This document shows, one piece after another, positions 33,110 to 41,568 of a stretch of DNA of 52,297 nucleotides (positions within the stretch are counted from its first letter, which is position 1; each line of letters begins with the position of its first letter). Origin of the DNA: Streptomyces violascens (lineage in GTDB: Bacteria; Actinomycetota; Actinomycetes; Streptomycetales; Streptomycetaceae); NCBI RefSeq assembly GCF_014649955.1, contig NZ_BMUA01000039.1, forward strand, positions 1 through 52,297. Direction: 5' to 3'. A program made the translations under genes and the position numbers. Under the pieces are notes generated by a model. That model made no database searches and had not been told where the DNA came from. It was given only the letters and a program-made list of their open reading frames with translations.

Positions 33110-33473
33110 CCCCGAGGCTCTGCCCCAGACCCGTCGAATTCCCCCGCCCCGCCCCTTCCCGAAACCCGCCGGGGGTGGGGGGCGAGTGCGCCTGCGGGCC
33201 GCGGGCGGCTGGTCGCGCAGTTCCCCGCGCCCCTGATCGGGGCTGCTCCTGACAGGGGCGCATCCGGCAGGGGCTGACGGCCGGTGCCGGCATCTTCGGC
33301 CCGTCATGAGGTCCCCCTGGCCCTTGAGGCGCGAACGGGGGTCCGGGGGCGGAGCCCCCCGGGAGGGGTGCAGGGGGCGAAGTCCCCGCAGGGGGTCTGG
33401 GGGCGCGGCCCCCGGGAGCCGAACCATCCAACCCCGAGGGCGGGCGGGTGGGGAAACGCCCTCCCGACCCCAC
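33110..33473. repeat. Gene-free stretch of Streptomyces-type hairpin repeats
   Basis: At 33204-33243 lies the widespread Streptomyces element GGTCGCGCAGTTCCCCGCGC ending in a GCCCC/GGGGC hairpin. At 33337-33364 and 33391-33418 are two tandem copies of a GGGGGTC-GGGGGC-GCCCCC element, each a strong hairpin, with a third GGGG/CCCC hairpin between. They may terminate the converging transcripts of the flanking genes. No ORF in this stretch looks real. Confidence 0.75.
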
Positions 33474-34598
33474 CTACACGTACCGCTCCAGAATCGAAGA
33501 CTCCGCCAACCGCGACAGCCCCTCGCGCACGCTCCGCGCCCGCGCCTCCCCGACCCCGTCGACCGTCTGGAGGTCGTCCACCGAGGCGGCGAGCAGTTTC
33601 TGCAGGCCCCCGAAGTGCTCCACCAGGCGCTCGATGATCGCGCCCGGCAGGCGCGGCACCTTCGCGAGGAGGCGGTACCCCCGCGGGGACACCGCCGAGT
33701 CCAGCGTCTCGGGGGAGCCGCTGTAGCCCAACGCCCTTGCCACTATGGGCAGTTCGAGCAGCTCCGCATGCGTGAGGTCGTTGAGCTCGCGCAGGGCCTC
33801 GTCGACCGTGCGGGAGCGCTTGGCGGTGGGCTCGGGCACGTAGTCCCGTACGACCAGCTCCCGCTCCGGCTCGACGCCCGCGATCAGCTCGTCCAGCTGC
33901 AGGGACAGCAGGCGGCCGTCCGTGCCCAGCTCCACCACGTACTCGGCGATTTCCGTCGCGATGCGGCGCACCATCTCCAGACGCTGGGCCACCGCCGTCA
34001 CGTCCCGGACCGTCACCAGGTCCTCGATCTCCAGGGCGGAGAGGGTGCCGGCCACCTCGTCCAGGCGGAGCTTGTACCGCTCAAGCGTCGCCAGCGCCTG
34101 GTTGGCGCGGGACAGGATCGCCGCCGACTCCTCCAGGACCCGCCGCTCCCCGTTCACGTACAGCGCGATCAGGCGCATGGACTGCGAGACCGAGACGACC
34201 GGGAAGTTGCACTGCTTCGAGACGCGGTCCGCCGTGCGGTGGCGGGTGCCGGTCTCCTCGGTGGGGATGTCCGCGTCCGGCACCAGCTGCACGCCGGCCC
34301 GGTGGATCTTGGTGATGTCCTTGTCGAGGACCAGCGCGCCGTCGAGCTTGCACAGCTCGCGCAGCCGCGTCGCGGCGAACTCGACGTCCAGGACGAAGCC
34401 GCCCGTGCACATCGAGTCGACGGTCTTGTCGAGGCCGAGCACGATCAGACCGCCCGTGTTGCCGCGCAGGATGCGCTCCAGGCCGTCGCGGAGCGCGGTG
34501 CCGGGCGCGACGGCGCTCAGCGCGGCGCGCATCAGCGCTTCGTTACCGGAGCCTGTGCCGGACTTTCCGGGTGCTGATGCCCGGTCGTTGGCTGCCAC
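33474..34598 (-). CDS. disA: DisA, diadenylate cyclase and DNA-integrity scanner
   Basis: 374 residues. The DAC domain (~20-150) makes c-di-AMP from two ATP: DGA at 86-88 and GTRHRTA at 117-123 are the catalytic motifs, both intact. A helical spine follows, and a C-terminal helix-hairpin-helix (VDGVGEARARSVREGL) binds branched DNA. The GTG start at 34598 has GGAGGAG just upstream. radA lies 101 nt upstream on the same strand; RadA is known to bind and inhibit DisA in other bacteria. Confidence 0.96.
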   Translation of the reverse strand: MAANDRASAPGKSGTGSGNEALMRAALSAVAPGTALRDGLERILRGNTGGLIVLGLDKTVDSMCTGGFVLDVEFAATRLRELCKLDGALVLDKDITKIHRAGVQLVPDADIPTEETGTRHRTADRVSKQCNFPVVSVSQSMRLIALYVNGERRVLEESAAILSRANQALATLERYKLRLDEVAGTLSALEIEDLVTVRDVTAVAQRLEMVRRIATEIAEYVVELGTDGRLLSLQLDELIAGVEPERELVVRDYVPEPTAKRSRTVDEALRELNDLTHAELLELPIVARALGYSGSPETLDSAVSPRGYRLLAKVPRLPGAIIERLVEHFGGLQKLLAASVDDLQTVDGVGEARARSVREGLSRLAESSILERYV

Positions 34599-34699
34599 TG
34601 CACTCCTCCGGTGTTGCTCATACGGCGCGTACTGCTCGCGTGGTGCTTGCGTACTGCTCGTACGGACGGGCGAGACCAGGGCAAAGTCTACCGGCGCCG

Positions 34700-36097
34700 C
34701 TACTCCTCCCGTGGGGCCTGTGCACGACGCCCCCGTGGCAGCACCCGGAGCGCGTCACCCATGTCGGCGACTTCCGTGACCTTCATACCGGCCGGGACCC
34801 TGCCCGGGTCGGTCGGCACCAGCGCGTGGGTGAAGCCCAGGCGGTGGGCCTCGGCCAGTCTGCGCTGCACGCCCGTGACCCGTCTGACCTCGCCCGCCAG
34901 GCCCACCTCGCCGATCGCGACCAGGTTCTTGGGCAACGGGGTGTCGCTGGCCGCCGAGGCGAGAGCCAGCGCGATCGCGAGGTCGGCCGCGGGCTCGGAG
35001 AGCTTCACGCCGCCCACCGTCGCGCTGTAGATGTCGCGCTTGCCGAGCGCGGTGATCCGGCCCCGCTGTTCGAGCACCGCGAGCATCATCGAGACGCGCG
35101 AGGTCTCCAGGCCCGAAGTGGTGCGGCGCGGGGAGGGGATCTGCGAGTCGACGGTGAGCGCCTGGACCTCGGCGACCAGGGGACGGCGGCCCTCCAGGGT
35201 GACCGTGAGGCACGTGCCGGGCACCGCCACGTCGCGCCGGGTCAGGAACAGGCCGCTGGGGTCGGCGAGCCCGGTGATGCCCTCGTCGTGCAGCTCGAAG
35301 CAGCCGACCTCGTCCGTCGCCCCGTACCGGTTCTTGACGCCCCGGACGAGCCTGAGGCGCGCGTGCCGGTCGCCCTCGAAGGAGAGCACCACGTCGACCA
35401 GGTGCTCCAGGAGGCGGGGGCCCGCGATCGCGCCGTCCTTGGTGACGTGACCGACCAGGAGCGTGGACATGCCGCGCTCCTTGGAGGCGCGGATCAGCGC
35501 GCCCGCGACCTCGCGGACCTGGGCCATGCCCCCGGGAGCGCCGTCGATCTCGGGCGAGGCGACGGTCTGGACGGAGTCGAGGACGAGCAGGGACGGCTTC
35601 ACCGCGTCGAGGTGGCCGAGGACGGCGGACAGGTCCGTCTCGGCGGCCAGGTAGAGGTGGTCGTTGAGCGCCTTGATGCGGTCGGCCCGCAGCCTCACCT
35701 GGCTCGCCGACTCCTCGCCCGTGATGTACAGCGTGCGGTGGTCGTCACTGGCCGCCTTGGCCGCCACGTCCAGGAGCAGCGTGGACTTGCCGACGCCGGG
35801 CTCCCCGGCGAGCAGCACCACCGCGCCCGGCACGAGGCCGCCGCCGAGCACCCGGTCGAGCTCGTCGACGCCGGTCGTGCGGGCCGTCGCCTGGCGGCCG
35901 TCCACCTGGCCGATGGGCAGCGCGGCCGTGGAGACCCGGCCCGCCGCCGTGGTGCGCACCGCGGGGGCGCCGTACTCCTCGACCGTCCCCCAGGCCTGGC
36001 ACTCGGGGCAACGGCCGAGCCACTTGGCGGTCGTCCAGCCGCATTCGGTGCAGCGGTAGGACGGCCGGTCCTTCGCGGATTTCGTACGGGCAGCCAT
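34700..36097 (-). CDS. radA: RadA/Sms DNA repair ATPase
   Basis: 465 residues. An N-terminal zinc finger (C16, C19, C30, C33; CTECGWTTAKWLGRCPEC) is followed by a RecA-like ATPase with Walker A GEPGVGKST at 98-106 and the RadA-specific KNRYG at 254-258 (usually KNRFG). The C-terminal domain is Lon-protease-like without protease activity. It drives branch migration in recombination repair. The start ATG at 36097 is supported by a TACGGT -10 element 6 nt upstream. It precedes disA on the same strand, a conserved pairing. Confidence 0.96.
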   Translation of the reverse strand: MAARTKSAKDRPSYRCTECGWTTAKWLGRCPECQAWGTVEEYGAPAVRTTAAGRVSTAALPIGQVDGRQATARTTGVDELDRVLGGGLVPGAVVLLAGEPGVGKSTLLLDVAAKAASDDHRTLYITGEESASQVRLRADRIKALNDHLYLAAETDLSAVLGHLDAVKPSLLVLDSVQTVASPEIDGAPGGMAQVREVAGALIRASKERGMSTLLVGHVTKDGAIAGPRLLEHLVDVVLSFEGDRHARLRLVRGVKNRYGATDEVGCFELHDEGITGLADPSGLFLTRRDVAVPGTCLTVTLEGRRPLVAEVQALTVDSQIPSPRRTTSGLETSRVSMMLAVLEQRGRITALGKRDIYSATVGGVKLSEPAADLAIALALASAASDTPLPKNLVAIGEVGLAGEVRRVTGVQRRLAEAHRLGFTHALVPTDPGRVPAGMKVTEVADMGDALRVLPRGRRAQAPREE

Positions 36098-36103
36098 GGC
36101 GTC

Positions 36104-36109
36104 ACCGTA
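36104..36109 (-). promoter_or_regulatory. -10 hexamer TACGGT of leaderless radA
   Basis: Read on the minus strand, TACGGT ends 6 nt before the radA ATG at 36097 with no SD. Confidence 0.5.
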
Positions 36110-36300
36110 TAGGGGGCCACTGACAATCCCGTACGGGCCGGGAAAGCGGGCCCTCACCGGCCGGGAGGCGGGCCCCGACCGGATGGGCAAGCGGCACCTG
36201 GGCACGAGGCCGGTTTTCCGCGCCCCGCCGTTCGGGTGGATGCGGCCGGGCGCGCGTCGCCCCGACTGGTTGCGTCCGGTTGAACAGTGCGTAGCGGATC

Positions 36301-36320
36301 TGCCATGGAATGCCATGGAA
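36301..36320. repeat. Tandem 10-mer TGCCATGGAA x2
   Basis: Two perfect head-to-tail copies, each with an internal CCATGG palindrome. The 10-bp period places both on the same face of the helix. It could be a binding site for a dimeric regulator of the fusion gene or of radA. Confidence 0.5.
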
Positions 36321-36409
36321 CTCCCGATTCCTGTCCCCTTTTGAGGGATACGTTCACCCGTAAGGATTAAATGTGCTCAACCGGTACGAAGAAGCCTTGA
36401 TGCTCCGCC

Positions 36410-36415
36410 TACGGT
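36410..36415 (+). promoter_or_regulatory. -10 hexamer TACGGT of a leaderless gene
   Basis: TACGGT ends 7 nt before the GTG at 36423. Confidence 0.5.
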
Positions 36416-36422
36416 CGCTCGC

Positions 36423-38087
36423 GTGACGAGCAGCAGACCGGATCAACCAGCGCACAACACCGGCGCACACCGGGCGCAGAGCCGTGCGCCCCGTACGTTG
36501 GCCCAGCGCCCGCCCGCGCGTTACGAGGCCTACCTGGACGGCCTGTTCACGTATTGCCTGTCCGTCCTGTGCGACCACGACGAGGCGACCGCCGCCCTCG
36601 GCGACATACTCGCCGTCTCCGAGCGCCAGTACGCGCGCTGCCCCTCGGCCGAGGCCGAACGCAAGGCCTGGCTGTACGCACTCGCCCGCTGGGCCTGTCT
36701 GCGCAAGCTGGCCGAGCGCAAGAGGAACCGGCAGGGCGCCCACACCGGACGTACCGCCGACGAGGCCCCCGCGATCGAGGTCTGCGAGGAGGAGCAGGAG
36801 CGGCGCCGCCGCGAACTGGCTCTGCTCGCCTGGCCCGAGGCCGCCGGCACCACCCCCGAGCAGCGCGAGGCCCTCGAACTCGCGGTCCGCCACCAGCTCG
36901 GCGCCCGCGAGGTCGCCTCGGTGCTCGGCATGAACTACCCGGCCGCCCGCGAACTGCTCGCCGCGGGCGCCTGCGAGGTCGAGCGGACCCGCGCCGCACT
37001 CGCCGTCGTCGAGATGGGCGGCTGCCCCACCGTCGCCCGGCTCACCGGCGACCACCAGGTGCTGCTCTCCGCGGCCCTGCGCCGCGAGCTGGTCCGGCAC
37101 GTCGACGACTGCCCCCGCTGCCGCCGCGCCGCCGAGCGCGCGGGCGCGTCCGGGCCCTGGCCCGGGGTGACCGTCACCCCGGCCGCGCTGCCGCTGGCCG
37201 AGGCGCCGCGGGCCGCGGCCCAGGCCGCGATGCTGCACGTGCCGCGCTCGCGCGGCGGGGCCCCGCGCTTCGACCGCGCCGGGTTCCCCATGGACCCCAA
37301 GGACCGGGCCGCCCGGCGCGACCGGCTGCGGGCCAGAGCCCTGACCACCACCGTCGTCGCCACCGTCGTCGCTGCTCCCGTCTTCGCGCTCTGGGCCGCC
37401 TACCGCGGCGCCCCCGCGACCGGCGAGCCCGACGGCGGCGCCAAGGTCACCGCCAGCGAGGCCGACAGTCCCGGCGGTCTGAACGGGCATCCGTACGACC
37501 GCTACGAGAACGCGGGCAACGCGCGCAGCGAGCCCGACACCCGTTTCACCGCGGGCAGCCGCGCCCCCGACGTGTCCGTCGAGGTCATCAGCCCCACGAC
37601 CGCCCCGGCCGGCCCCGCCCGGCTCGGCGTCACGGCGAGCTCGGCCGGCGACACCACCGTGCTCACGCTCACCTCGACCGGCGGCGCGCCCGTCGACTGG
37701 TCGCTGCGTACCCACGCCCGCTGGCTCACCTTCAGCCAGAGCGCGGGCAGGCTCGCGCCGGGGCAGAGCGTCACCGTGTACATCCGGGTCGACCACGCCC
37801 AGGAGCCGCACCACGCCTGGTCGGTACGGGTCGATGTGGCGCCCTCGGGCGCGGCGGTACGCATCGCGGGCGACGGCACGCCCATCGCGACGCCGTCCTC
37901 GCCCGACCCCGGCCGCCCGGGCCACCCCGGCCCGGGCGGATCCAGCACACCCGCCCCGACCCCGCCCACACAGAGCCCGAGCAGCCCGACACCCACGCCG
38001 ACCCCGACGCCACCGAGCCAGAGCCCCACCCCGACGGCGACGCCCACACCCACGGGGACCCCGCCGTCACCGACCACGAGCGGCTAG
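36423..38087 (+). CDS. Sigma-like / zinc-finger anti-sigma-like / TM / BACON fusion protein
   Basis: 554 residues with an unusual domain order. Residues ~35-100 resemble sigma-70 region 2 of ECF factors (GLFTYCLSVLCDHDEATAAL, then AWLYALARWACLRKLAER), and ~143-190 resemble region 4 (PEQREALELAVRHQLGAREV). A ZAS-type zinc finger follows (H226-x3-C230-x2-C233). One TM helix spans 308-326 (TTTVVATVVAAPVFALWAAY). Outside the cell there is a BACON-like beta domain (~395-485; VDWSLRTHARWLTFSQSAGR) and a Pro/Thr/Ser-rich tail of ~70 residues. I infer a membrane-tethered regulator sensing the envelope. The sigma-like part may be degenerate. The start is set by a leaderless -10. Confidence 0.75.
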   Translation: MTSSRPDQPAHNTGAHRAQSRAPRTLAQRPPARYEAYLDGLFTYCLSVLCDHDEATAALGDILAVSERQYARCPSAEAERKAWLYALARWACLRKLAERKRNRQGAHTGRTADEAPAIEVCEEEQERRRRELALLAWPEAAGTTPEQREALELAVRHQLGAREVASVLGMNYPAARELLAAGACEVERTRAALAVVEMGGCPTVARLTGDHQVLLSAALRRELVRHVDDCPRCRRAAERAGASGPWPGVTVTPAALPLAEAPRAAAQAAMLHVPRSRGGAPRFDRAGFPMDPKDRAARRDRLRARALTTTVVATVVAAPVFALWAAYRGAPATGEPDGGAKVTASEADSPGGLNGHPYDRYENAGNARSEPDTRFTAGSRAPDVSVEVISPTTAPAGPARLGVTASSAGDTTVLTLTSTGGAPVDWSLRTHARWLTFSQSAGRLAPGQSVTVYIRVDHAQEPHHAWSVRVDVAPSGAAVRIAGDGTPIATPSSPDPGRPGHPGPGGSSTPAPTPPTQSPSSPTPTPTPTPPSQSPTPTATPTPTGTPPSPTTSG

Positions 38088-38111
38088 CAACTGCCGTACG
38101 GGATGAGGGAG

Positions 38112-38927
38112 TTACCGCTTCGGGTCGGCCGGGTGCGGGGCGACCAGGGGGAGCTGCGAGGCGAGCCGCGCCTCGCACTGCTCGACGAGGACGTCGTACG
38201 CCTCCTTGCCCATCAGCTCGGTCAGCTCCGGCTTGTACGTCACGTACACCGGCTCGCCCGCGCCGTGCGCCGAGGTCGCCGAGGTGCACCACCAGTGCAG
38301 GTCGTGGCCGCCGGGACCCCAGCCGCGGCGGTCGTACTCGCCGATCGAGATCTGCAGCACCTTGGTGTCGTCGGGCCGCTCGATCCAGTCGTACGTCCGG
38401 CGCACCGGCAGCTGCCAGCAGACGTCCGGCTTGGTCTCGAGCGGCTCCTTGCCCTCCTTGAGGGCAAGGATGTGCAGCGAGCAGCCGGCGCCGCCCGCGA
38501 AGCCCGGCCGGTTCTGGAAGATGCACGAGCCGTTCCAGCGGCGGGTCTGGCGGTCGCCGTCCTCGTCGGTCTGGATCCAGCCCGACTCGGTGCCGACGTC
38601 GTGGAACTGCCACAGCTCCGGAGTGAGCCGCGCCACGTGCCCGGCCACCCGCTTCTCGTCGTCCTTGTCGGAGAAGTGGGCGCCGAGCGTGCAGCAGCCG
38701 TCGTCGGCCCGGCCCGCCTCGATGCCCTGGCAGCCGCTGCCGAAGATGCAGGTCCACCGCGAGGTGAGCCAGGTCAGGTCGCAGCGGAAGACCTGCTCGT
38801 CGTCGGCGGGGTCGGGGAACTCGACCCAGGCGCGCGGGAAGTCGATCCCCTGCTCGTCCTGAGCCTTGTTCGCGGGGTTCTTCGGGGCCTTGGCTTTGCC
38901 CGGCTTCGCCTTTTTCGTCTTTGGCAC
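38112..38927 (-). CDS. Cys-rich conserved actinobacterial protein of unknown function
   Basis: 271 residues. A Lys/Ala/Pro-rich basic tail of ~25 residues is followed by a domain with many cysteines: C49, C60, C66, C78, C79, then C135, C149 and C170. The grouping (C-x10-C-x5-C-x11-CC) recalls YkgJ-type cysteine clusters that may bind a metal or Fe-S centre. Several Trp/Asp/His positions (QFHDVGTESGWIQTD) also look structural. The GTG at 38927 is chosen because TACGCT ends 6 nt upstream on its strand. It shares a 52-nt bidirectional promoter with the Ppx/GppA gene. Confidence 0.75.
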   Translation of the reverse strand: MPKTKKAKPGKAKAPKNPANKAQDEQGIDFPRAWVEFPDPADDEQVFRCDLTWLTSRWTCIFGSGCQGIEAGRADDGCCTLGAHFSDKDDEKRVAGHVARLTPELWQFHDVGTESGWIQTDEDGDRQTRRWNGSCIFQNRPGFAGGAGCSLHILALKEGKEPLETKPDVCWQLPVRRTYDWIERPDDTKVLQISIGEYDRRGWGPGGHDLHWWCTSATSAHGAGEPVYVTYKPELTELMGKEAYDVLVEQCEARLASQLPLVAPHPADPKR

Positions 38928-38979
38928 ACCTCAAGCGTATGTCCGAGGGCATGTCCGGACGCGCAGTAGCGTTCAGTCC
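38928..38979. promoter_or_regulatory. 52-nt bidirectional leaderless promoter
   Basis: The minus-strand TACGCT (38939-38934, 6 nt before GTG 38927) and the plus-strand TAGCGT (38967-38972, 7 nt before ATG 38980) face away from each other. Their -35 regions must overlap within the 27 bp between them. Confidence 0.6.
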
Positions 38980-39912
38980 ATGAGACTCGGAGTCCTCGAT
39001 GTGGGGTCGAACACGGTTCATCTGCTGGTGGTGGACGCGCACGCCGGTGCCGCGCCGCTGCCCGCGCACTCGCACAAGGCCGAACTGCGGCTCGCCGAAC
39101 TCCTCGACGAGGGCGGTGCGATCGGACCGGAAGGCATCGACCGCCTGATCGCCACGATCAGTGGCGCGCTGCTCTCGGCCGAGGACAAGGGCGTCCAGGA
39201 ACTGCTCCCCTTCGCGACCTCCGCCGTGCGCGAGGCCAGCAACGTCGACGAGGTGATCGCCCGGGTCCGCGCCGAGACCGGGGTCGACCTGGTGGTGCTC
39301 TCCGGCGAGGAGGAGGCCCGCCTCACCTTTCTCGCGGCGCGCCGCTGGTACGGCTGGTCGGCCGGAAAGCTGCTGCTCCTCGACATCGGCGGGGGCTCCC
39401 TGGAAGTCGCGTACGGGATCGACGAGGAGCCGGACGCGGCGGTCTCGCTGCCGCTGGGGGCCGGGCGGCTGACCGCGGGCTGGCTGCCGGGCGACCCGCC
39501 GGACGCGGCCGACGTACGGGCGCTCCGCCGTCATGTGCGGGCCCAAATCGCGGGCACGGTGGGGGAGTTCACCCGCTCGGGGCGCCCCGAGCGGGTGGTC
39601 GCCACGTCGAAGACGTTCAAGCAGCTTGCGCGGATCGCGGGGGCCGCACGGTCGAGCGAGGGAGCCTACGTCCAGCGCACTCTGAGTCGTAAATCACTGG
39701 AGGAGTGGGTGCCCAAGCTCGCCGCCATGACGACCGAGCAGCGCACCACGCTGCCCGGCGTCTCGGAGGGCCGGGCGCCGCAGCTGCTCGCGGGGGCGCT
39801 CGTCGCCGAGGGCGCGATGGACCTGTTCGCGGTCGATGAGCTGGAGGTCTGTCCCTGGGCACTGCGCGAGGGCGTGATCCTGCGCCACCTCGACCACCTG
39901 CCGGTGCGCTGA
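38980..39912 (+). CDS. Ppx/GppA-family exopolyphosphatase / pppGpp phosphohydrolase
   Basis: 310 residues of the ASKHA fold. It starts MRLGVLDVGSNTVHLLV (phosphate-1 loop), has LSGEEEARLTFLAA and LLLLDIGGGSLEVAYG (phosphate-2), and ends with a helical domain. Members hydrolyse polyphosphate or convert pppGpp to ppGpp; short actinobacterial forms such as this one are often one of a pair with different preferences. It may therefore link phosphate or stringent signalling, but the substrate cannot be chosen from sequence. Confidence 0.9.
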   Translation: MRLGVLDVGSNTVHLLVVDAHAGAAPLPAHSHKAELRLAELLDEGGAIGPEGIDRLIATISGALLSAEDKGVQELLPFATSAVREASNVDEVIARVRAETGVDLVVLSGEEEARLTFLAARRWYGWSAGKLLLLDIGGGSLEVAYGIDEEPDAAVSLPLGAGRLTAGWLPGDPPDAADVRALRRHVRAQIAGTVGEFTRSGRPERVVATSKTFKQLARIAGAARSSEGAYVQRTLSRKSLEEWVPKLAAMTTEQRTTLPGVSEGRAPQLLAGALVAEGAMDLFAVDELEVCPWALREGVILRHLDHLPVR

Positions 39913-39961
39913 CGGGGCGACGAGGTGGTGCGGGCGCGGGGGAGGGCCGGACACGGAGTTA

Positions 39962-39993
39962 CCGGCGAGTGTGATGTTCGTCGGGCTCGCCGG
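39962..39993. repeat. Inverted repeat CCGGCGAG...CTCGCCGG
   Basis: 8-bp perfect arms with a 16-nt loop in the gap between the Ppx/GppA gene and the isomerase gene. It ends 30 nt before the TACCCT hexamer at 40024. Terminator without T run, or operator. Confidence 0.4.
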
Positions 39994-40023
39994 ACCGCCT
40001 CCCCCGTCGGCGATGGCGGCCCG

Positions 40024-40029
40024 TACCCT
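40024..40029 (+). promoter_or_regulatory. -10 hexamer TACCCT of a leaderless gene
   Basis: TACCCT ends 6 nt before the GTG at 40036, identical in sequence to the -10 of the small membrane protein gene at 10900. Confidence 0.5.
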
Positions 40030-40035
40030 GTCTCC

Positions 40036-40857
40036 GTGGCAGAACCAGTGGTGCGCATCCCGGATGCGAAGGTCGCCCTGTCCACGGCCTCGGTCTATCC
40101 GGAGTCGACGGCGACGGCCTTCGAGATCGCCGCGCGCCTGGGCTACGACGGCGTCGAGGTCATGGTCTGGACCGACCCCGTGAGCCAGGACATCGAAGCC
40201 CTGCGGCGGCTCTCCGACTACCATCAGGTGCCGATCCTGGCCGTCCACGCGCCATGTCTCCTGATCACGCAGCGGGTCTGGTCGACCGATCCCTGGGTGA
40301 AGCTGCAGCGGGCGCGGGCGGCGGCGGAGAAGCTCGGCGCGTCGGCGGTGGTGGTCCATCCGCCGTTCCGCTGGCAGCGCCAGTACTCCCGCGACTTCGT
40401 GAACGGCATCTGGCGGATGGCCGACGAGACCGACGTCAGATTCGCCGTAGAGAACATGTACCCGTGGCGCTACCGGGACCGCGAGATGCTGGCGTACGCG
40501 CCCGACTGGGACGTGACGAAGGACGACTACCGGCACTTCACCGTCGACCTCTCCCACGCCGCGACCTCCCGTACGGACGCGATGGCCATGGTCGACCGGA
40601 TGGGCGACCGGCTCGCCCACGTCCATCTCGCGGACGGGCGCGGCTCGGCGAAGGACGAGCACCTCGTGCCCGGGCGCGGCACCCAGCCCTGCGCGGAACT
40701 CCTGGAGCGCCTGGCCCTGACCGGCTTCGACGGGCACGTCGTCATCGAGGTGAACACCCGCCGGGCGATGTCGGCCGCCGAGCGCGAGGCCGACCTCGCG
40801 GAGGCCCTCGCCTTCACCCGGCTGCACCTGGCGTCCGCGCCGGCCCGCCGCGCATGA
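40036..40857 (+). CDS. Sugar-phosphate isomerase/epimerase (xylose-isomerase-like TIM barrel)
   Basis: 273 residues of the AP-endonuclease-2/xylose-isomerase TIM-barrel group. Metal-site stretches are seen in ILAVHAPCL, VVVHPPFRWQ, FAVENMYP, HFTVDLSHAATS and LAHVHLADG, spread as in hydroxypyruvate isomerase and inosose-type enzymes. A divalent metal at the barrel mouth is expected. The substrate is unknown. The GTG start has a leaderless -10. Its stop overlaps the TetR gene start (ATGA), so the two are co-translated. Confidence 0.87.
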   Translation: MAEPVVRIPDAKVALSTASVYPESTATAFEIAARLGYDGVEVMVWTDPVSQDIEALRRLSDYHQVPILAVHAPCLLITQRVWSTDPWVKLQRARAAAEKLGASAVVVHPPFRWQRQYSRDFVNGIWRMADETDVRFAVENMYPWRYRDREMLAYAPDWDVTKDDYRHFTVDLSHAATSRTDAMAMVDRMGDRLAHVHLADGRGSAKDEHLVPGRGTQPCAELLERLALTGFDGHVVIEVNTRRAMSAAEREADLAEALAFTRLHLASAPARRA

Positions 40858-41486
40858 CGGAGCCCGGGGGCGGTACGGGGCCGGCCACCCCGCGCCGCCG
40901 CGGCCGGCCGCCGCGGGCCGCCGCCGAAGCGGGCCCGGGCGCCCGCGAACGCATCCTGGCCGCCGCGCGTACGGAATTCTCCGACCGGGGTTACGAGAAG
41001 ACATCCATCCGGGGCATCGCCAGGGCGGCGGGGGTGGACGCGGCGCTGGTCCACCACTACTTCGGCACGAAGGACGAGGTGTTCGCGGCGGCCATCGAGG
41101 TCGACTTCGAACCGGCGCTGACCGTGGACGCGATCCTCGGCGACTCCCTCGACGGGGTGGGCGAACGCCTGGCCCGCCACTTCCTGGCCATCTGGGAGAA
41201 CCCGGCGACCCGCACCCCCCTGATCGCCGTGCTCCGCTCGGCCCTCACGCACGACGCGGCGGCGAAGGTGCTGCGGGGCTTCGTCCTGCGCCGCCTGCTT
41301 GAGCGGGTGGCGGGGGAGCTCCGGGTCCCCGACCCCCGCCTGCGGGCGGAGCTGGCGGCGTCGCACATGATGGGCATCGTGATCATGCGATACGTGCTGG
41401 AGGTGGAGCCGCTGGCCTCGGCGCCGGCGGAGCGGATCGTGGGCCTGGTGGGGCCGACGCTGCAGCGGTACCTGACGGAGGGATAG
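40854..41486 (+). CDS. TetR-family regulator coupled to the isomerase gene
   Basis: 210 residues. After a basic Arg/Pro-rich arm of ~28 residues the HTH is ARERILAAARTEFSDRGYEK then SIRGIARAAGVDAALVHHYF. The C-terminal domain contains HMMGIVIMRYVLEVEPLA, as in a large actinobacterial TetR group. The ATG overlaps the isomerase stop by 4 nt. The operator is not seen within the operon; candidate dyads lie just downstream before ilvD and upstream of the isomerase at 39962. Confidence 0.93.
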   Translation: MTEPGGGTGPATPRRRGRPPRAAAEAGPGARERILAAARTEFSDRGYEKTSIRGIARAAGVDAALVHHYFGTKDEVFAAAIEVDFEPALTVDAILGDSLDGVGERLARHFLAIWENPATRTPLIAVLRSALTHDAAAKVLRGFVLRRLLERVAGELRVPDPRLRAELAASHMMGIVIMRYVLEVEPLASAPAERIVGLVGPTLQRYLTEG

Positions 41487-41568
41487 GGGGAGGGGGCCTG
41501 CCCGGCGCTGGACAGGTTGAGCCCCAGGGGCGCCCTCTCGGCGGGGGTCACATGGCGAACCCCGGATC

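Larger units (their letters stand above)
36098..36422. other. 325-nt divergent region between radA and the sigma-like fusion gene
   Basis: No gene seen. It holds the radA -10, a perfect tandem pair of the 10-mer TGCCATGGAA (36301-36320, each with the CCATGG palindrome), a CCCT/AGGG hairpin near 36336, an AT-rich stretch (~36355-36400) and the TACGGT -10 at 36410-36415. Confidence 0.55.

Noticed and set aside
37940..38080. Possible repeat array
   Set aside because: It encodes the Pro/Thr/Ser-rich tail of the sigma-like/BACON protein.
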